Shown here: one piece after another, positions 1 to 6,535 of the stretch
Layout: every line of letters starts with the position of its first letter
How positions within the stretch are numbered: the first letter of the stretch is position 1
Source: Blastococcus sp. URHD0036
GTDB lineage: Bacteria > Actinomycetota > Actinomycetes > Mycobacteriales > Geodermatophilaceae
NCBI RefSeq assembly: GCF_000701365.1
Contig: NZ_JNIK01000005.1
Coordinates: 141,235-205,234 of the forward strand
Direction: 5' to 3'
DNA: 64,000 nucleotides
Program-made: the position numbers and the translations under genes
The notes under the pieces: generated by a model
What the model saw: the letters and a program-made list of their open reading frames with translations, nothing else
The model's database searches: none
Told to the model about the DNA's origin: nothing

Positions 1-307
1 TGACGGTGACGCTGCCCTGCAGCGCGGTGCCGCCGGTGACCCGGAGGTGGGTGGGTCCGGTCGGCCCGACGGTGATCAGCTCGCTGTCGAGGGCCTCCGA
101 GAGCCGGCCGAGGAGTTCCAGGGTCAGGTTCTGGCCGCCCTGCTCGATGCGGGCGACGGCGCTCTGGCTGGTGCCGAGCCGCTCGGCCAGCTGGGCCTGG
201 GTCAGGCCGCGGTGCTGGCGCGCGTCGCGGACGAGCGCTCCGATGCGACGCATGGCGGTGTCGACGGGCTGTTCGATGAGCGTCACGGGACCGACCGTAT
301 CTCGCAT
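1..307 (-). CDS. XRE-type HTH fused to MurA-like enolpyruvyl transferase (N-terminal part)
   Basis: Only the first 102 residues are inside the window; the gene runs off the left edge. Residues 20-80 form an XRE helix-turn-helix (RIGALVRDARQHRGLTQAQL, then TSQSAVARIEQG). Residues about 87-102 (HLRVTGGTALQGSVTV) match the opening beta-strand of UDP-N-acetylglucosamine 1-carboxyvinyltransferase (MurA), which adds enolpyruvate to UDP-GlcNAc in peptidoglycan synthesis. Actinobacteria are known to carry such HTH-MurA proteins beside ordinary MurA. The catalytic part is not visible, so activity cannot be judged. The ATG lies inside an inverted repeat, which suggests self-repression; a GTG seven codons later is a possible alternative start. 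Divergent from the gene at 372. Confidence 0.75.
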   Translation of the reverse strand, partial: MRDTVGPVTLIEQPVDTAMRRIGALVRDARQHRGLTQAQLAERLGTSQSAVARIEQGGQNLTLELLGRLSEALDSELITVGPTGPTHLRVTGGTALQGSVTV

Positions 308-315
308 GTGAGATA
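298..315. promoter_or_regulatory. Inverted repeat over the HTH-MurA start codon
   Basis: The sequence TATCTC-GCATGT-GAGATA has perfect 6-bp arms, and the inner CATG is itself palindromic, so 16 of 18 positions are symmetric. It is AT-rich in a very GC-rich setting and holds the minus-strand ATG. This fits an operator for the XRE domain encoded by the same gene. That is an inference from position and symmetry only. Confidence 0.5.
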
Positions 316-371
316 GGCGGCGCGCGGCTCGCCGGGCACCCTGGACGGACCGGTCCGGCCAGAATGAGGCC

Positions 372-1115
372 ATGGACATCCTCGTGACGGGGGCCTCCGG
401 ACGGCTCGGCCCCTCCCTCGTGCAGGCGCTGCAGGCCGACGGCGACCGGCTGCGGCTGATGTCGCGGCGCGGAGCCGGCCCCGGCGGTGTGCGCGGGGAC
501 CTGGCCACCGGCTTCGACCTCCGCGACGCCCTGGCCGGCGCCGAGGTCGTCGTGCACGCGGCCAGCGACCCGACCAACGCCTGGGAGGTCGACGTCGCCG
601 GGACCCGGCGGCTGGTGCAGGCCGTGGACCGGGACCGGCTGCGGCACCTGGTGTACGTGTCGATCGTCGGCGTCGACCGGATCCCGTACGGCTACTACCG
701 CGCCAAGTACGCCGCCGAGCAGGTGCTGCTGGCTTCCGGCCTGCCGCTGACCATCGTGCGGATCACCCAGTTCCACGGCTTCGTCGACGAGCTCCTCGCC
801 ACGGCCCGCAAGGGGCCGGTGCTGCCGGTCCCCATGGGCTGGCGGGTCCAGCCGGTCGACGTCGCCGACGCCGGCGCGTACCTCGCTCAGGTGGCCCGGC
901 AGCAGCCGACCGGGGACGTCGTGGAGTTCGGCGGACCGGAGGAACTCGCCGTCGCCGACATCGCCCGCGCGTGGGTGGCCGCCCGCGGCGGTGGCGGGCA
1001 CGTGGTCTCCACGCCGGTACCCGGGCGGCTCAGCACCGCCGTCCGGGACGGCGCGGCGCTGCCCTCCGGCCGGGACCGCGGACGGCGCACGTACGCCGCC
1101 CATCTGGGCGGATGA
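372..1115 (+). CDS. NAD(P)-dependent atypical SDR (NmrA/NAD(P)-binding family)
   Basis: A 247-residue Rossmann-fold protein. The N-terminus MDILVTGASGRLG carries the TGxxGxxG dinucleotide-binding motif of extended/atypical short-chain dehydrogenases. The middle (VYVSIVGVDRIPYGYYRAKYAAEQ) has a YxxxK in the expected place, so a catalytic role is possible. Family members act as NAD(P)H sensors or reductases of unknown substrate. ATG start, 64 bp from the divergent HTH-MurA start; the next gene begins 62 bp downstream on the same strand. The substrate cannot be inferred. Confidence 0.8.
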   Translation: MDILVTGASGRLGPSLVQALQADGDRLRLMSRRGAGPGGVRGDLATGFDLRDALAGAEVVVHAASDPTNAWEVDVAGTRRLVQAVDRDRLRHLVYVSIVGVDRIPYGYYRAKYAAEQVLLASGLPLTIVRITQFHGFVDELLATARKGPVLPVPMGWRVQPVDVADAGAYLAQVARQQPTGDVVEFGGPEELAVADIARAWVAARGGGGHVVSTPVPGRLSTAVRDGAALPSGRDRGRRTYAAHLGG

Positions 1116-1177
1116 CCGACGACGCCGTGTCCGGAAACCGCCGGAGGGGTGTCGTACCCGGCACCTAGTCTGCGGAG

Positions 1178-2098
1178 GTGCTGAACCCGCCGCCGGCCGC
1201 CCGTGCGTTCCTCGTCCCCGCGGCCGTCGTCGTCACCGTGCTGGCGTGGGCGTCGGCGTTCGTCGGCATCCGGGCCGTCGGTGAGGACATCTCGCCGGGT
1301 GCGCTGGCCCTGGGCCGGCTGCTGGTCGGCACCGTCGTCCTCGCCGTGCTCGCGCTCGGCCGTGGCTGGGTGGCGCCCACCCGCCGCGAGTGGGCGCTGC
1401 TGGCCGGCTGCGGGGTGGGCTGGTTCGCCGTCTACAACGTCGCGCTGAACGCGGCCGAGCGGCACCTGGACGCCGGGACGACGTCGCTGCTGGCCAACGT
1501 CGGGCCGATCCTCATCGCCGTCTTCGCCGGGCTGTGGCTGGGGGAGGGGTTCCCGCGCTGGCTGGTCGTCGGCATCGCGGTGGCCTTCGCCGGCGTGCTG
1601 CTCATCGGCCTCTCCACCAGCAGCGGCGGGGCCGACGTCATCGGCGTCGTCTTCTGCCTGGTCGCCGCGGTCGGCTACGCGATCGGGGTCGTCGCGCAGA
1701 AGGTGGTCCTGCGCCGACTGCCCGCCCTGCAGGTGGTCCTCACCGCCTGCGCGATCGGCGCGATTTGCTGCCTGCCGTGGGCCGGCGTGCTGGCCGGCGA
1801 CGTCGCCGACGCGCCCCTGTCGTCGGTGCTCGGCATGGTCTACCTGGGCGCGGTGCCGACGGCGATCGCGTTCAGCACCTGGGCCTATGCGCTGGCCCGC
1901 ACCGACGCCGGCCGGCTCGGCGTGACCACCTACCTGGTGCCGCCGCTGGTGATCGGACTCGCCTGGGTCCTGCTCGACGAGGTGCCGCCGGTGCTCGCCG
2001 TCGTGGGTGGCGTGGTGTGCCTGGCCGGGGTGGCGGTCTCCCGCCGCCGCGACCGGGCCCCGGCGGTCGCGCCGCAGGAGGCCGCGGTCCCCGGCTGA
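1178..2098 (+). CDS. EamA-family (DMT) transporter
   Basis: 306 residues with about ten hydrophobic segments arranged as two EamA repeats (roughly residues 10-140 and 150-295), the architecture of drug/metabolite exporters in the cytoplasmic membrane. Visible family features include LNAAERHLDAGTTSLLANVG in the first repeat and the matching YLGAVPTAIAFSTWAYALAR in the second. GTG start. The substrate is unknown; relatives export amino acids, nucleosides or drugs. A second, unrelated-looking EamA-type protein lies at 48502. Confidence 0.85.
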   Translation: MLNPPPAARAFLVPAAVVVTVLAWASAFVGIRAVGEDISPGALALGRLLVGTVVLAVLALGRGWVAPTRREWALLAGCGVGWFAVYNVALNAAERHLDAGTTSLLANVGPILIAVFAGLWLGEGFPRWLVVGIAVAFAGVLLIGLSTSSGGADVIGVVFCLVAAVGYAIGVVAQKVVLRRLPALQVVLTACAIGAICCLPWAGVLAGDVADAPLSSVLGMVYLGAVPTAIAFSTWAYALARTDAGRLGVTTYLVPPLVIGLAWVLLDEVPPVLAVVGGVVCLAGVAVSRRRDRAPAVAPQEAAVPG

Positions 2099-2108
2099 GC
2101 GGGCCCGC

Positions 2109-2975
2109 TCAGCCCCGGCTGGCGGCGGGCACGACGAGGACCGGCCGGTGGGCGCAGTGCAGCACCTCGCGGGCCACGCTGCCCAGCAGGAGCTCGTGCC
2201 CGCTCGAGTGCCCCCGGCTGCCCACGGCCAGCACGCTGGCGCCTCGCACGCCGGCGAACTCGGCCAGCGCCGCGGCGGTCGCCCGCTCGCTGCCCGGCCG
2301 GCCGTGCCGGGGGACGGTGATCAGCTCGGCGCCGTCGGGCGCGCTGGGCCCCGGGCCCTCGCCGGGCTCCTCGACGGCCACCAGCAGGCGCTCGCGGTCG
2401 GGGAACAACCGGCCGACGGCCTCGGCGGTGCGGCCGGCCGTGTCGGACCCGTCGGTGCCGACGACGACCGGACCGGACGCGCACGCGGTCCACTCGACGG
2501 TCGTCAGGGGGTGCGGCACCACGAGGACCGGCACGGGGCTGACGTGCACCACGAGCTCCGAGACGCTGCCCAGGACGGCCTTGAGGCCGGTCAGCCCGCG
2601 GGAACCGACGACGACCAGGTCGGCCCCCTGCTCCTCGGCGGCCCGGGCGAACTGGTACCCGGTCCCGCCGTAGGAGCGCTCCACCAGCGGCTCGGCGGTC
2701 CAGCCGGCGGCGCCGGCCAGGGCGACGCCGTTGGCCGCCAGCCGCTCCGCCTCGGCGCGGCCCTCCTGCTCGAGCAGCTCACCCAGCTGCTCGAGGTCCG
2801 CGGCCCGGCCGGCCAGGCGCTGGCGCAGCTGCGGGGAGGTGAACGGCGGCTCCCAGAGGTGCACGACCGTCGCCTCGGCGGCCGGGACCAGGCGTGCGGC
2901 CGCCTCGATGGCGGTCACGGCGCTCGGGGACCCGTCGTAGCCGACCAGCACACGCAGCTTCTGCGGAGACGTCAT
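2109..2975 (-). CDS. Universal stress protein, tandem UspA domains
   Basis: 288 residues with two Usp folds. Domain 1 starts LRVLVGYDGSPSAVTAIEAA and ends with GSRGLTGL...GSVSELVV; domain 2 starts PVVVGTDGSDTAGRTAEAV and ends GSRGHSSGHELLLGSVAREV. The G-x2-G...G(S/T) ATP-binding loop is present in both, so this is probably an ATP-binding Usp. I chose the ATG that gives MTSPQKLRV; a longer upstream frame would add a basic, unfolded-looking leader. Convergent with the EamA gene (10 bp between stops). Actinobacterial relatives respond to hypoxia and stationary phase. Confidence 0.88.
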   Translation of the reverse strand: MTSPQKLRVLVGYDGSPSAVTAIEAAARLVPAAEATVVHLWEPPFTSPQLRQRLAGRAADLEQLGELLEQEGRAEAERLAANGVALAGAAGWTAEPLVERSYGGTGYQFARAAEEQGADLVVVGSRGLTGLKAVLGSVSELVVHVSPVPVLVVPHPLTTVEWTACASGPVVVGTDGSDTAGRTAEAVGRLFPDRERLLVAVEEPGEGPGPSAPDGAELITVPRHGRPGSERATAAALAEFAGVRGASVLAVGSRGHSSGHELLLGSVAREVLHCAHRPVLVVPAASRG

Positions 2976-3040
2976 GACCCCATCCTCGCCGGTCCGGCCA
3001 CGACCACGGGCAGCGGCCCTGAGCTGCGGCCCGGGGCCCC

Positions 3041-3886
3041 TCAGCCGTCGCGGCGGCGGCGAGGGCTGGCCCACGGGTCGTCGGGGTCGAAGTCGTCGGC
3101 CGGATCGGCGGCTCCGTCGTCGGCCGGTCCCGCCGCCGGCTCGGCCGCCGGTGCGCCGGCCGGCTCGGCAGGGGTGGTCCGGGCGGCCGCCGCCTCCAAC
3201 GCCTCGTCGCGCTCCCGCGCCCGCCGGATCCGCTCGGCTCGTTCCTGCTCGCGCTGCGCCCGCCGCCCGGTCGAGGCGTCCGAGACCGGCCGGCCGGCGA
3301 CCCGCAGCAGACCGATCCCGGCCACCGCCAGCCCGATGGGGAGGGCATAGGCGGCCGCCCGCTCGGTGCCGCCCTCGCCGAGGAAGCCGGTGACCTCGGT
3401 GAGGTAGAAGACGGTCATCGCGGTCGTGACCAGGCCGAGCAGCGCGAGGAAGGTGCCCAGCGCCTCCGACCGGCGCCGCACCGCGTAGGCCAGCCCGATC
3501 AGCCCGATCGCGCTGCCCGCCAGGTACAGGAAGGCGCCGAAGCGGTGCCAGGTGTCGTCGTCGCCCAGGGGGAACAGCCCGACCACGGCCACGCCGATCG
3601 CCGCGGCCGCCAGCATGGCGGTCGCCACCTGCGCGCCCTTGCCGGTCAGCGCCGGTCGCAGGAGGAGCAGTCCGGCGAGGACCAGCACGCCCTGGACGAC
3701 GAACGAGACGTTCATCAGCACGTGGCCAGGCGACACCGACGAGCCGAGCAGGCTGATGACGTCGTCGGCCCGGGAGTAGTCGAGCTCGTACTGGGCCTGG
3801 ACGACGATCTCGACCACGAAGAACTGGAGGGTGAGCAGCCAGAGCAGGGCGCCGAGGCGCAACCGGAGGGGGGTCACGGCAGCCAT
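3041..3886 (-). CDS. DUF998-like integral membrane protein
   Basis: 281 residues, about six membrane helices in the first 200 residues, then a charged cytoplasmic tail rich in Glu/Arg followed by Ala/Pro and ending in an acidic segment with ASPRRRRDG. The layout and motifs (YSRADDVISLLGSS early; FPLGDDDTWHRFGAFLYLAG in the middle) resemble DUF998 proteins, whose function is unknown. The last 85 residues (EQERAERIRRARERDEALEA...) look like a coiled or disordered extension. Its start overlaps the end of the upstream gene by 13 bp, so the two are probably co-transcribed. Confidence 0.7.
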   Translation of the reverse strand: MAAVTPLRLRLGALLWLLTLQFFVVEIVVQAQYELDYSRADDVISLLGSSVSPGHVLMNVSFVVQGVLVLAGLLLLRPALTGKGAQVATAMLAAAAIGVAVVGLFPLGDDDTWHRFGAFLYLAGSAIGLIGLAYAVRRRSEALGTFLALLGLVTTAMTVFYLTEVTGFLGEGGTERAAAYALPIGLAVAGIGLLRVAGRPVSDASTGRRAQREQERAERIRRARERDEALEAAAARTTPAEPAGAPAAEPAAGPADDGAADPADDFDPDDPWASPRRRRDG

Positions 3887-4329
3887 GGTCCCAGCCGGTC
3901 CTGGGCGGCGGACGGCAGCGCCACCCGGGCGCGGACGACGGCGAACTGCCCGGCGGACAGCCACGAGGGGTTGCTCCCCGCCGGCATCCGCAGCACCTCG
4001 GCGCCGGCCGCGACCGGGTCGGCGAGCAGCTCCGCGCGGGGCACCGGATCGGCCAGCAGGGTGAGCTCCAGCGTCACCTCCGGTCCGCCGTCCCCGTCGC
4101 TCGGCCCGTCGGCGAGGACGCCGACCGCGTGCACCCCCGGCGTCGTGCGCCCGCTGACCCACAGCAGGCACGGGTCGCCGGGTCGCATGAGGTCCAGCCG
4201 GTAGGAGCGGCGCAGGCAACGCGCGATCCGGCGAGCGGCTCCGGCCGGCCAGTCCGGCTCGACCTCGGCCGGGAGACGGCTGCTCTTGACCACCCAGCAC
4301 GCGACGTCGGCGGAGGAGAGGCGGCTCAC
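3874..4329 (-). CDS. Small EVE-like domain protein
   Basis: 151 residues from the GTG giving MSRLSSADVACWVVKSSRLP; a TTG four codons upstream is also possible. The pattern W(V)VK near the start, then RPGDPCLLWVSGRTTPGVHAVG, then a strand-rich C-terminus resembles the EVE/PUA-like fold (W-x-V-K ... GD-x-x-x-x-x-S ... PG-x-x-x-G), a family that often binds modified bases. The match is partial, so the assignment is tentative. Divergent from the MFS gene at 4376, whose promoter must overlap this gene's start region. Confidence 0.5.
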   Translation of the reverse strand: MSRLSSADVACWVVKSSRLPAEVEPDWPAGAARRIARCLRRSYRLDLMRPGDPCLLWVSGRTTPGVHAVGVLADGPSDGDGGPEVTLELTLLADPVPRAELLADPVAAGAEVLRMPAGSNPSWLSAGQFAVVRARVALPSAAQDRLGPWLP

Positions 4330-4375
4330 CGGCCCAGCCAAGCAGCCGGCCGACCGCGGGGAGGACCATGGACCC

Positions 4376-5653
4376 GTGACCTCCGCCGCGCCGCTGCCCG
4401 GTCCGGCGACCGAGCGGGAGACGGCCGACCCGGAGCAGGGACGGCTCCCGGAGGGGTATCGCGCGGGCTCGGCCGGCCTGCGCTCCGCCTCGGTCGCGGT
4501 GTTCCTCGCCGGCCTCGCGGTGTTCGCGATGCTCTACGAGCCGCAGGTGCTGCTGCCGGAGCTGACCCGGGCGTTCGGGGTGGGCCCGGAGGCGGCGACG
4601 CTGGCGGTGTCCGTGGCGACGGCCGGCCTGGCGCTGGGGCTGCTCGTGCTGGGGCCGGTCTCCGACCGCCGCGGGCGGACGACGATCCTGCGCGCCAGCC
4701 TGGTGGCCTCGGTGCTGCTGGCGGCGCTGCTCGCCGTGGTGCAGTCCTGGGAGCTGCTGCTCGTGGTCCGCGCCCTCCAGGGGTTCGCGCTGGCCGGGCT
4801 GCCGGCGGTCTGCGTCGCCTACCTGCGGGAGGAGTTGCACCCGTCGGTGTCCTCGCGGGGGATCGGCCTGTACGTCGGCGGCACGGCGATCGGCGGGCTG
4901 TCGGGGCGGGTCCTCGGGGGCTTCCTGGCCGACCTGGGCGGCTGGCGGACGACGATGGCCGGCATCGCGGTCCTCGCCGCTGCCTGTGTCGCGGCGGTGT
5001 GGGTGCTGCTCCCGGCCTCGCGCCGGTTCCGGCCGGTCCCGCGCACCGGGCGGCTCCTCCGGCAGCTGGCCGCGGCGTTCACCGATCCGGTGCTGGTCGG
5101 TCTGTACGCGGTCGCGGCGCTGCTGATGGGTGGGTTCGTGGCGGTCTACAACGCGGCCACGTTCCGGCTGGAGGAGGCGCCGTACGCCCTGGCGCCCTCG
5201 GTCGCGGGGCTGGTGTTCCTCGCCTACCTGCTGGGGTCGGTGAGTTCCCCGGCGGCAGGCGCGCTGGCCGACCGGTGGAGCCCGCGGCGGGTCGTGCCGC
5301 TCGCCGCGGCGGTCATGCTCGGCGGGGTCCTGCTGACGCTGGTCGCACCGCTGTCCCTGTTCGTCGTCGGGCTGTGCGTGCTCACGACCGGCTTCTTCGC
5401 CGCCCACGGCGTCGCCAGCTCCTGGGTGGCCACGCGGGCGGCGTACGGAGGCCGGGCGGTCGGACAGGCCGCCTCGCTGTACGCGTTCTGGTACTACGTC
5501 GGCTCGTCGGTGGGCGGCACGGTGGCGGGGCGGGCCTGGGCCACGGGCGGCTGGCCGTCGGTGGTGTGGCTGGCCGGGGGGACGAGCGCCGCGGCCCTCG
5601 TGCTGACCGTCGTCCTCGGCCGCACCCGGGCGCTCGCCCCGTCGGACCGCTAG
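4376..5653 (+). CDS. MFS transporter (YnfM-like)
   Basis: 425 residues with twelve predicted membrane helices. The first half carries a typical MFS loop (LGPVSDRRGRTTILRASL) between helices 2 and 3 and the matching second-half element SPAAGALADRWSPRRVVPLA. Family members of this kind export arabinose-like sugars, drugs or are uncharacterised. The GTG at this position gives a 47-residue polar N-tail before helix 1. Longer in-frame starts would overlap the divergent EVE-like gene. The stop codon overlaps the convergent 66-residue gene by 3 bp. Confidence 0.85.
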   Translation: MTSAAPLPGPATERETADPEQGRLPEGYRAGSAGLRSASVAVFLAGLAVFAMLYEPQVLLPELTRAFGVGPEAATLAVSVATAGLALGLLVLGPVSDRRGRTTILRASLVASVLLAALLAVVQSWELLLVVRALQGFALAGLPAVCVAYLREELHPSVSSRGIGLYVGGTAIGGLSGRVLGGFLADLGGWRTTMAGIAVLAAACVAAVWVLLPASRRFRPVPRTGRLLRQLAAAFTDPVLVGLYAVAALLMGGFVAVYNAATFRLEEAPYALAPSVAGLVFLAYLLGSVSSPAAGALADRWSPRRVVPLAAAVMLGGVLLTLVAPLSLFVVGLCVLTTGFFAAHGVASSWVATRAAYGGRAVGQAASLYAFWYYVGSSVGGTVAGRAWATGGWPSVVWLAGGTSAAALVLTVVLGRTRALAPSDR

Positions 5654-5850
5654 TCGGTCGCCGAGTGCGGCTCGTCGCCGGCCGGGTCCGCGTCGTCGGA
5701 GCCGACGGCCTGCCGCTCCTGCTCGGTGCGGTGCTGCAGCGCGTCGTCGTTGGGGCGGTCGTAGCCGCCGGCGTGCTGGGACCGGTCGCGCGGCACCGAT
5801 TCCTGGGGGTCGATGACGTCGTCGAGCGTCGGCTCGTCAGGGGTGCTCAT
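5650..5850 (-). CDS. Small acidic, hydrophilic protein of unknown function
   Basis: 66 residues, no hydrophobic segment, rich in Asp/Glu/Gln/Arg (MSTPDEPTLDDVIDPQES...EQERQAVGSDDADPAG). Probably disordered. A purine-rich stretch AGAGAGAGCGGAGGACCGCG lies before the ATG and supplies a good ribosome-binding site (GGAGG). Tail-to-tail with the MFS gene, the two stop codons overlapping. Short acidic proteins of this type are common in Geodermatophilaceae, but I do not recognise a named family. Confidence 0.6.
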   Translation of the reverse strand: MSTPDEPTLDDVIDPQESVPRDRSQHAGGYDRPNDDALQHRTEQERQAVGSDDADPAGDEPHSATD

Positions 5851-5930
5851 CGCGGTCCTCCGCTCTCTCTCCGGATGTGTCCACGGGGAGCCATAGCCCG
5901 GCGTCGCGACCGGTAACCGTGCACCGGGCC

Positions 5931-6308
5931 TCACCGCTGCTCCAGCGCGGCCGCGGGGAGCCAGGCCTCCATGAGCACCGAGCCCGCCGGGCCGGCCACG
6001 GTGAACGCCACCCGGCCGTGCCATCCGTCGTCGGTCTGCCGCCACTCGACCAGCAGGCCGGGCCAGACGCCGGGAGCACCGGGCGGGTCGTGCACCCAGC
6101 AGTGCCGGCCGCGGCCGTCGGCCCGTCGCACCACCGGCGGCGGTGGGGGCAGGTCGCGGACGTCGGGCGGCGGGGACGGTGGCGCGGCGGAGGCGGTCGC
6201 CTGCGGGAAGGGGGCGTCCCAGTCCTCCCCGGCCGCGGGCACGCCGGAACTGGCGGCGCGCTCGCCGAGCGACCGTCCCGTCCGTCCCCGCTGCATGCCC
6301 CCGGCCAC
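5931..6308 (-). CDS. Predicted SOS-regulated small protein (possible mutasome accessory)
   Basis: About 125 residues: a Pro/Ala-rich N-terminal half (with DLPPPPPVVRRADG) and a compact C-terminal domain GRHCWVHDPPGAPG...WPGLLVEWRQTDDGW...EAWLPAAALEQR. From memory, similar small domains sit near imuB/dnaE2 error-prone polymerase genes in other actinobacteria; none lies in this window, so that link is weak. The strong evidence is upstream: a perfect LexA palindrome 22-37 nt before this GTG. A CAGACT -10-like hexamer ends 7 nt before the GTG, which would give a leaderless mRNA. An ATG four codons later (at 6296) is the alternative start. Confidence 0.6.
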   Translation of the reverse strand: MAGGMQRGRTGRSLGERAASSGVPAAGEDWDAPFPQATASAAPPSPPPDVRDLPPPPPVVRRADGRGRHCWVHDPPGAPGVWPGLLVEWRQTDDGWHGRVAFTVAGPAGSVLMEAWLPAAALEQR

Positions 6309-6329
6309 GGATGGAGTCTGGCACGGCGC

Positions 6330-6345
6330 TCGAACACGTGTTCGG
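6330..6345. promoter_or_regulatory. LexA (SOS) box
   Basis: TCGAACACGTGTTCGG contains the perfect 14-bp palindrome CGAACACGTGTTCG, matching the actinobacterial SOS box CGAAC-N4-GTTCG exactly. It sits where the -35 region of the small gene to its left would be, so LexA would block that promoter until DNA damage. Confidence 0.85.
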
Positions 6346-6473
6346 TCGACACGGCCGCATCTGCTCGATCGGACGGGCCGCCGTAGGGAGGCGTTGTCCC
6401 TCCAGCGGCCGTTCGCAGAAGAGTCGTGGCCGGTCTGGGGACAACGCTGAGGGCGCCGAGTGGTTCTCGGGCG

Positions 6474-6514
6474 CGCTCGGGCTCTGCCCAGAAATGCTGG
6501 GCAGAGCCCGAGCG
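6474..6514. repeat. Family-A intergenic palindrome, also malQ terminator
   Basis: Perfect 18-bp arms (CGCTCGGGCTCTGCCCAG and its complement) with a 5-nt AAATG loop. It begins 22 nt past the malQ stop on the minus strand and likely ends that transcript. The stem is the same as in the copies near 17.1 and 54.1 kb except for one base pair (G-C here, T-A there), a compensatory change. There is no U-tract. The remaining sequence between 6346 and 6535 shows nothing else I can interpret. Confidence 0.8.
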
Positions 6515-6535
6515 TCCGCGGAGGACGGTCCCGGC

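Noticed and set aside
6474..6514. Family-A palindromes as plain Rho-independent terminators
   Set aside because: Position fits termination, but the shared stem sequence at three loci and lack of U-tracts mean that this label alone would miss the point; called as repeats with probable terminator role.
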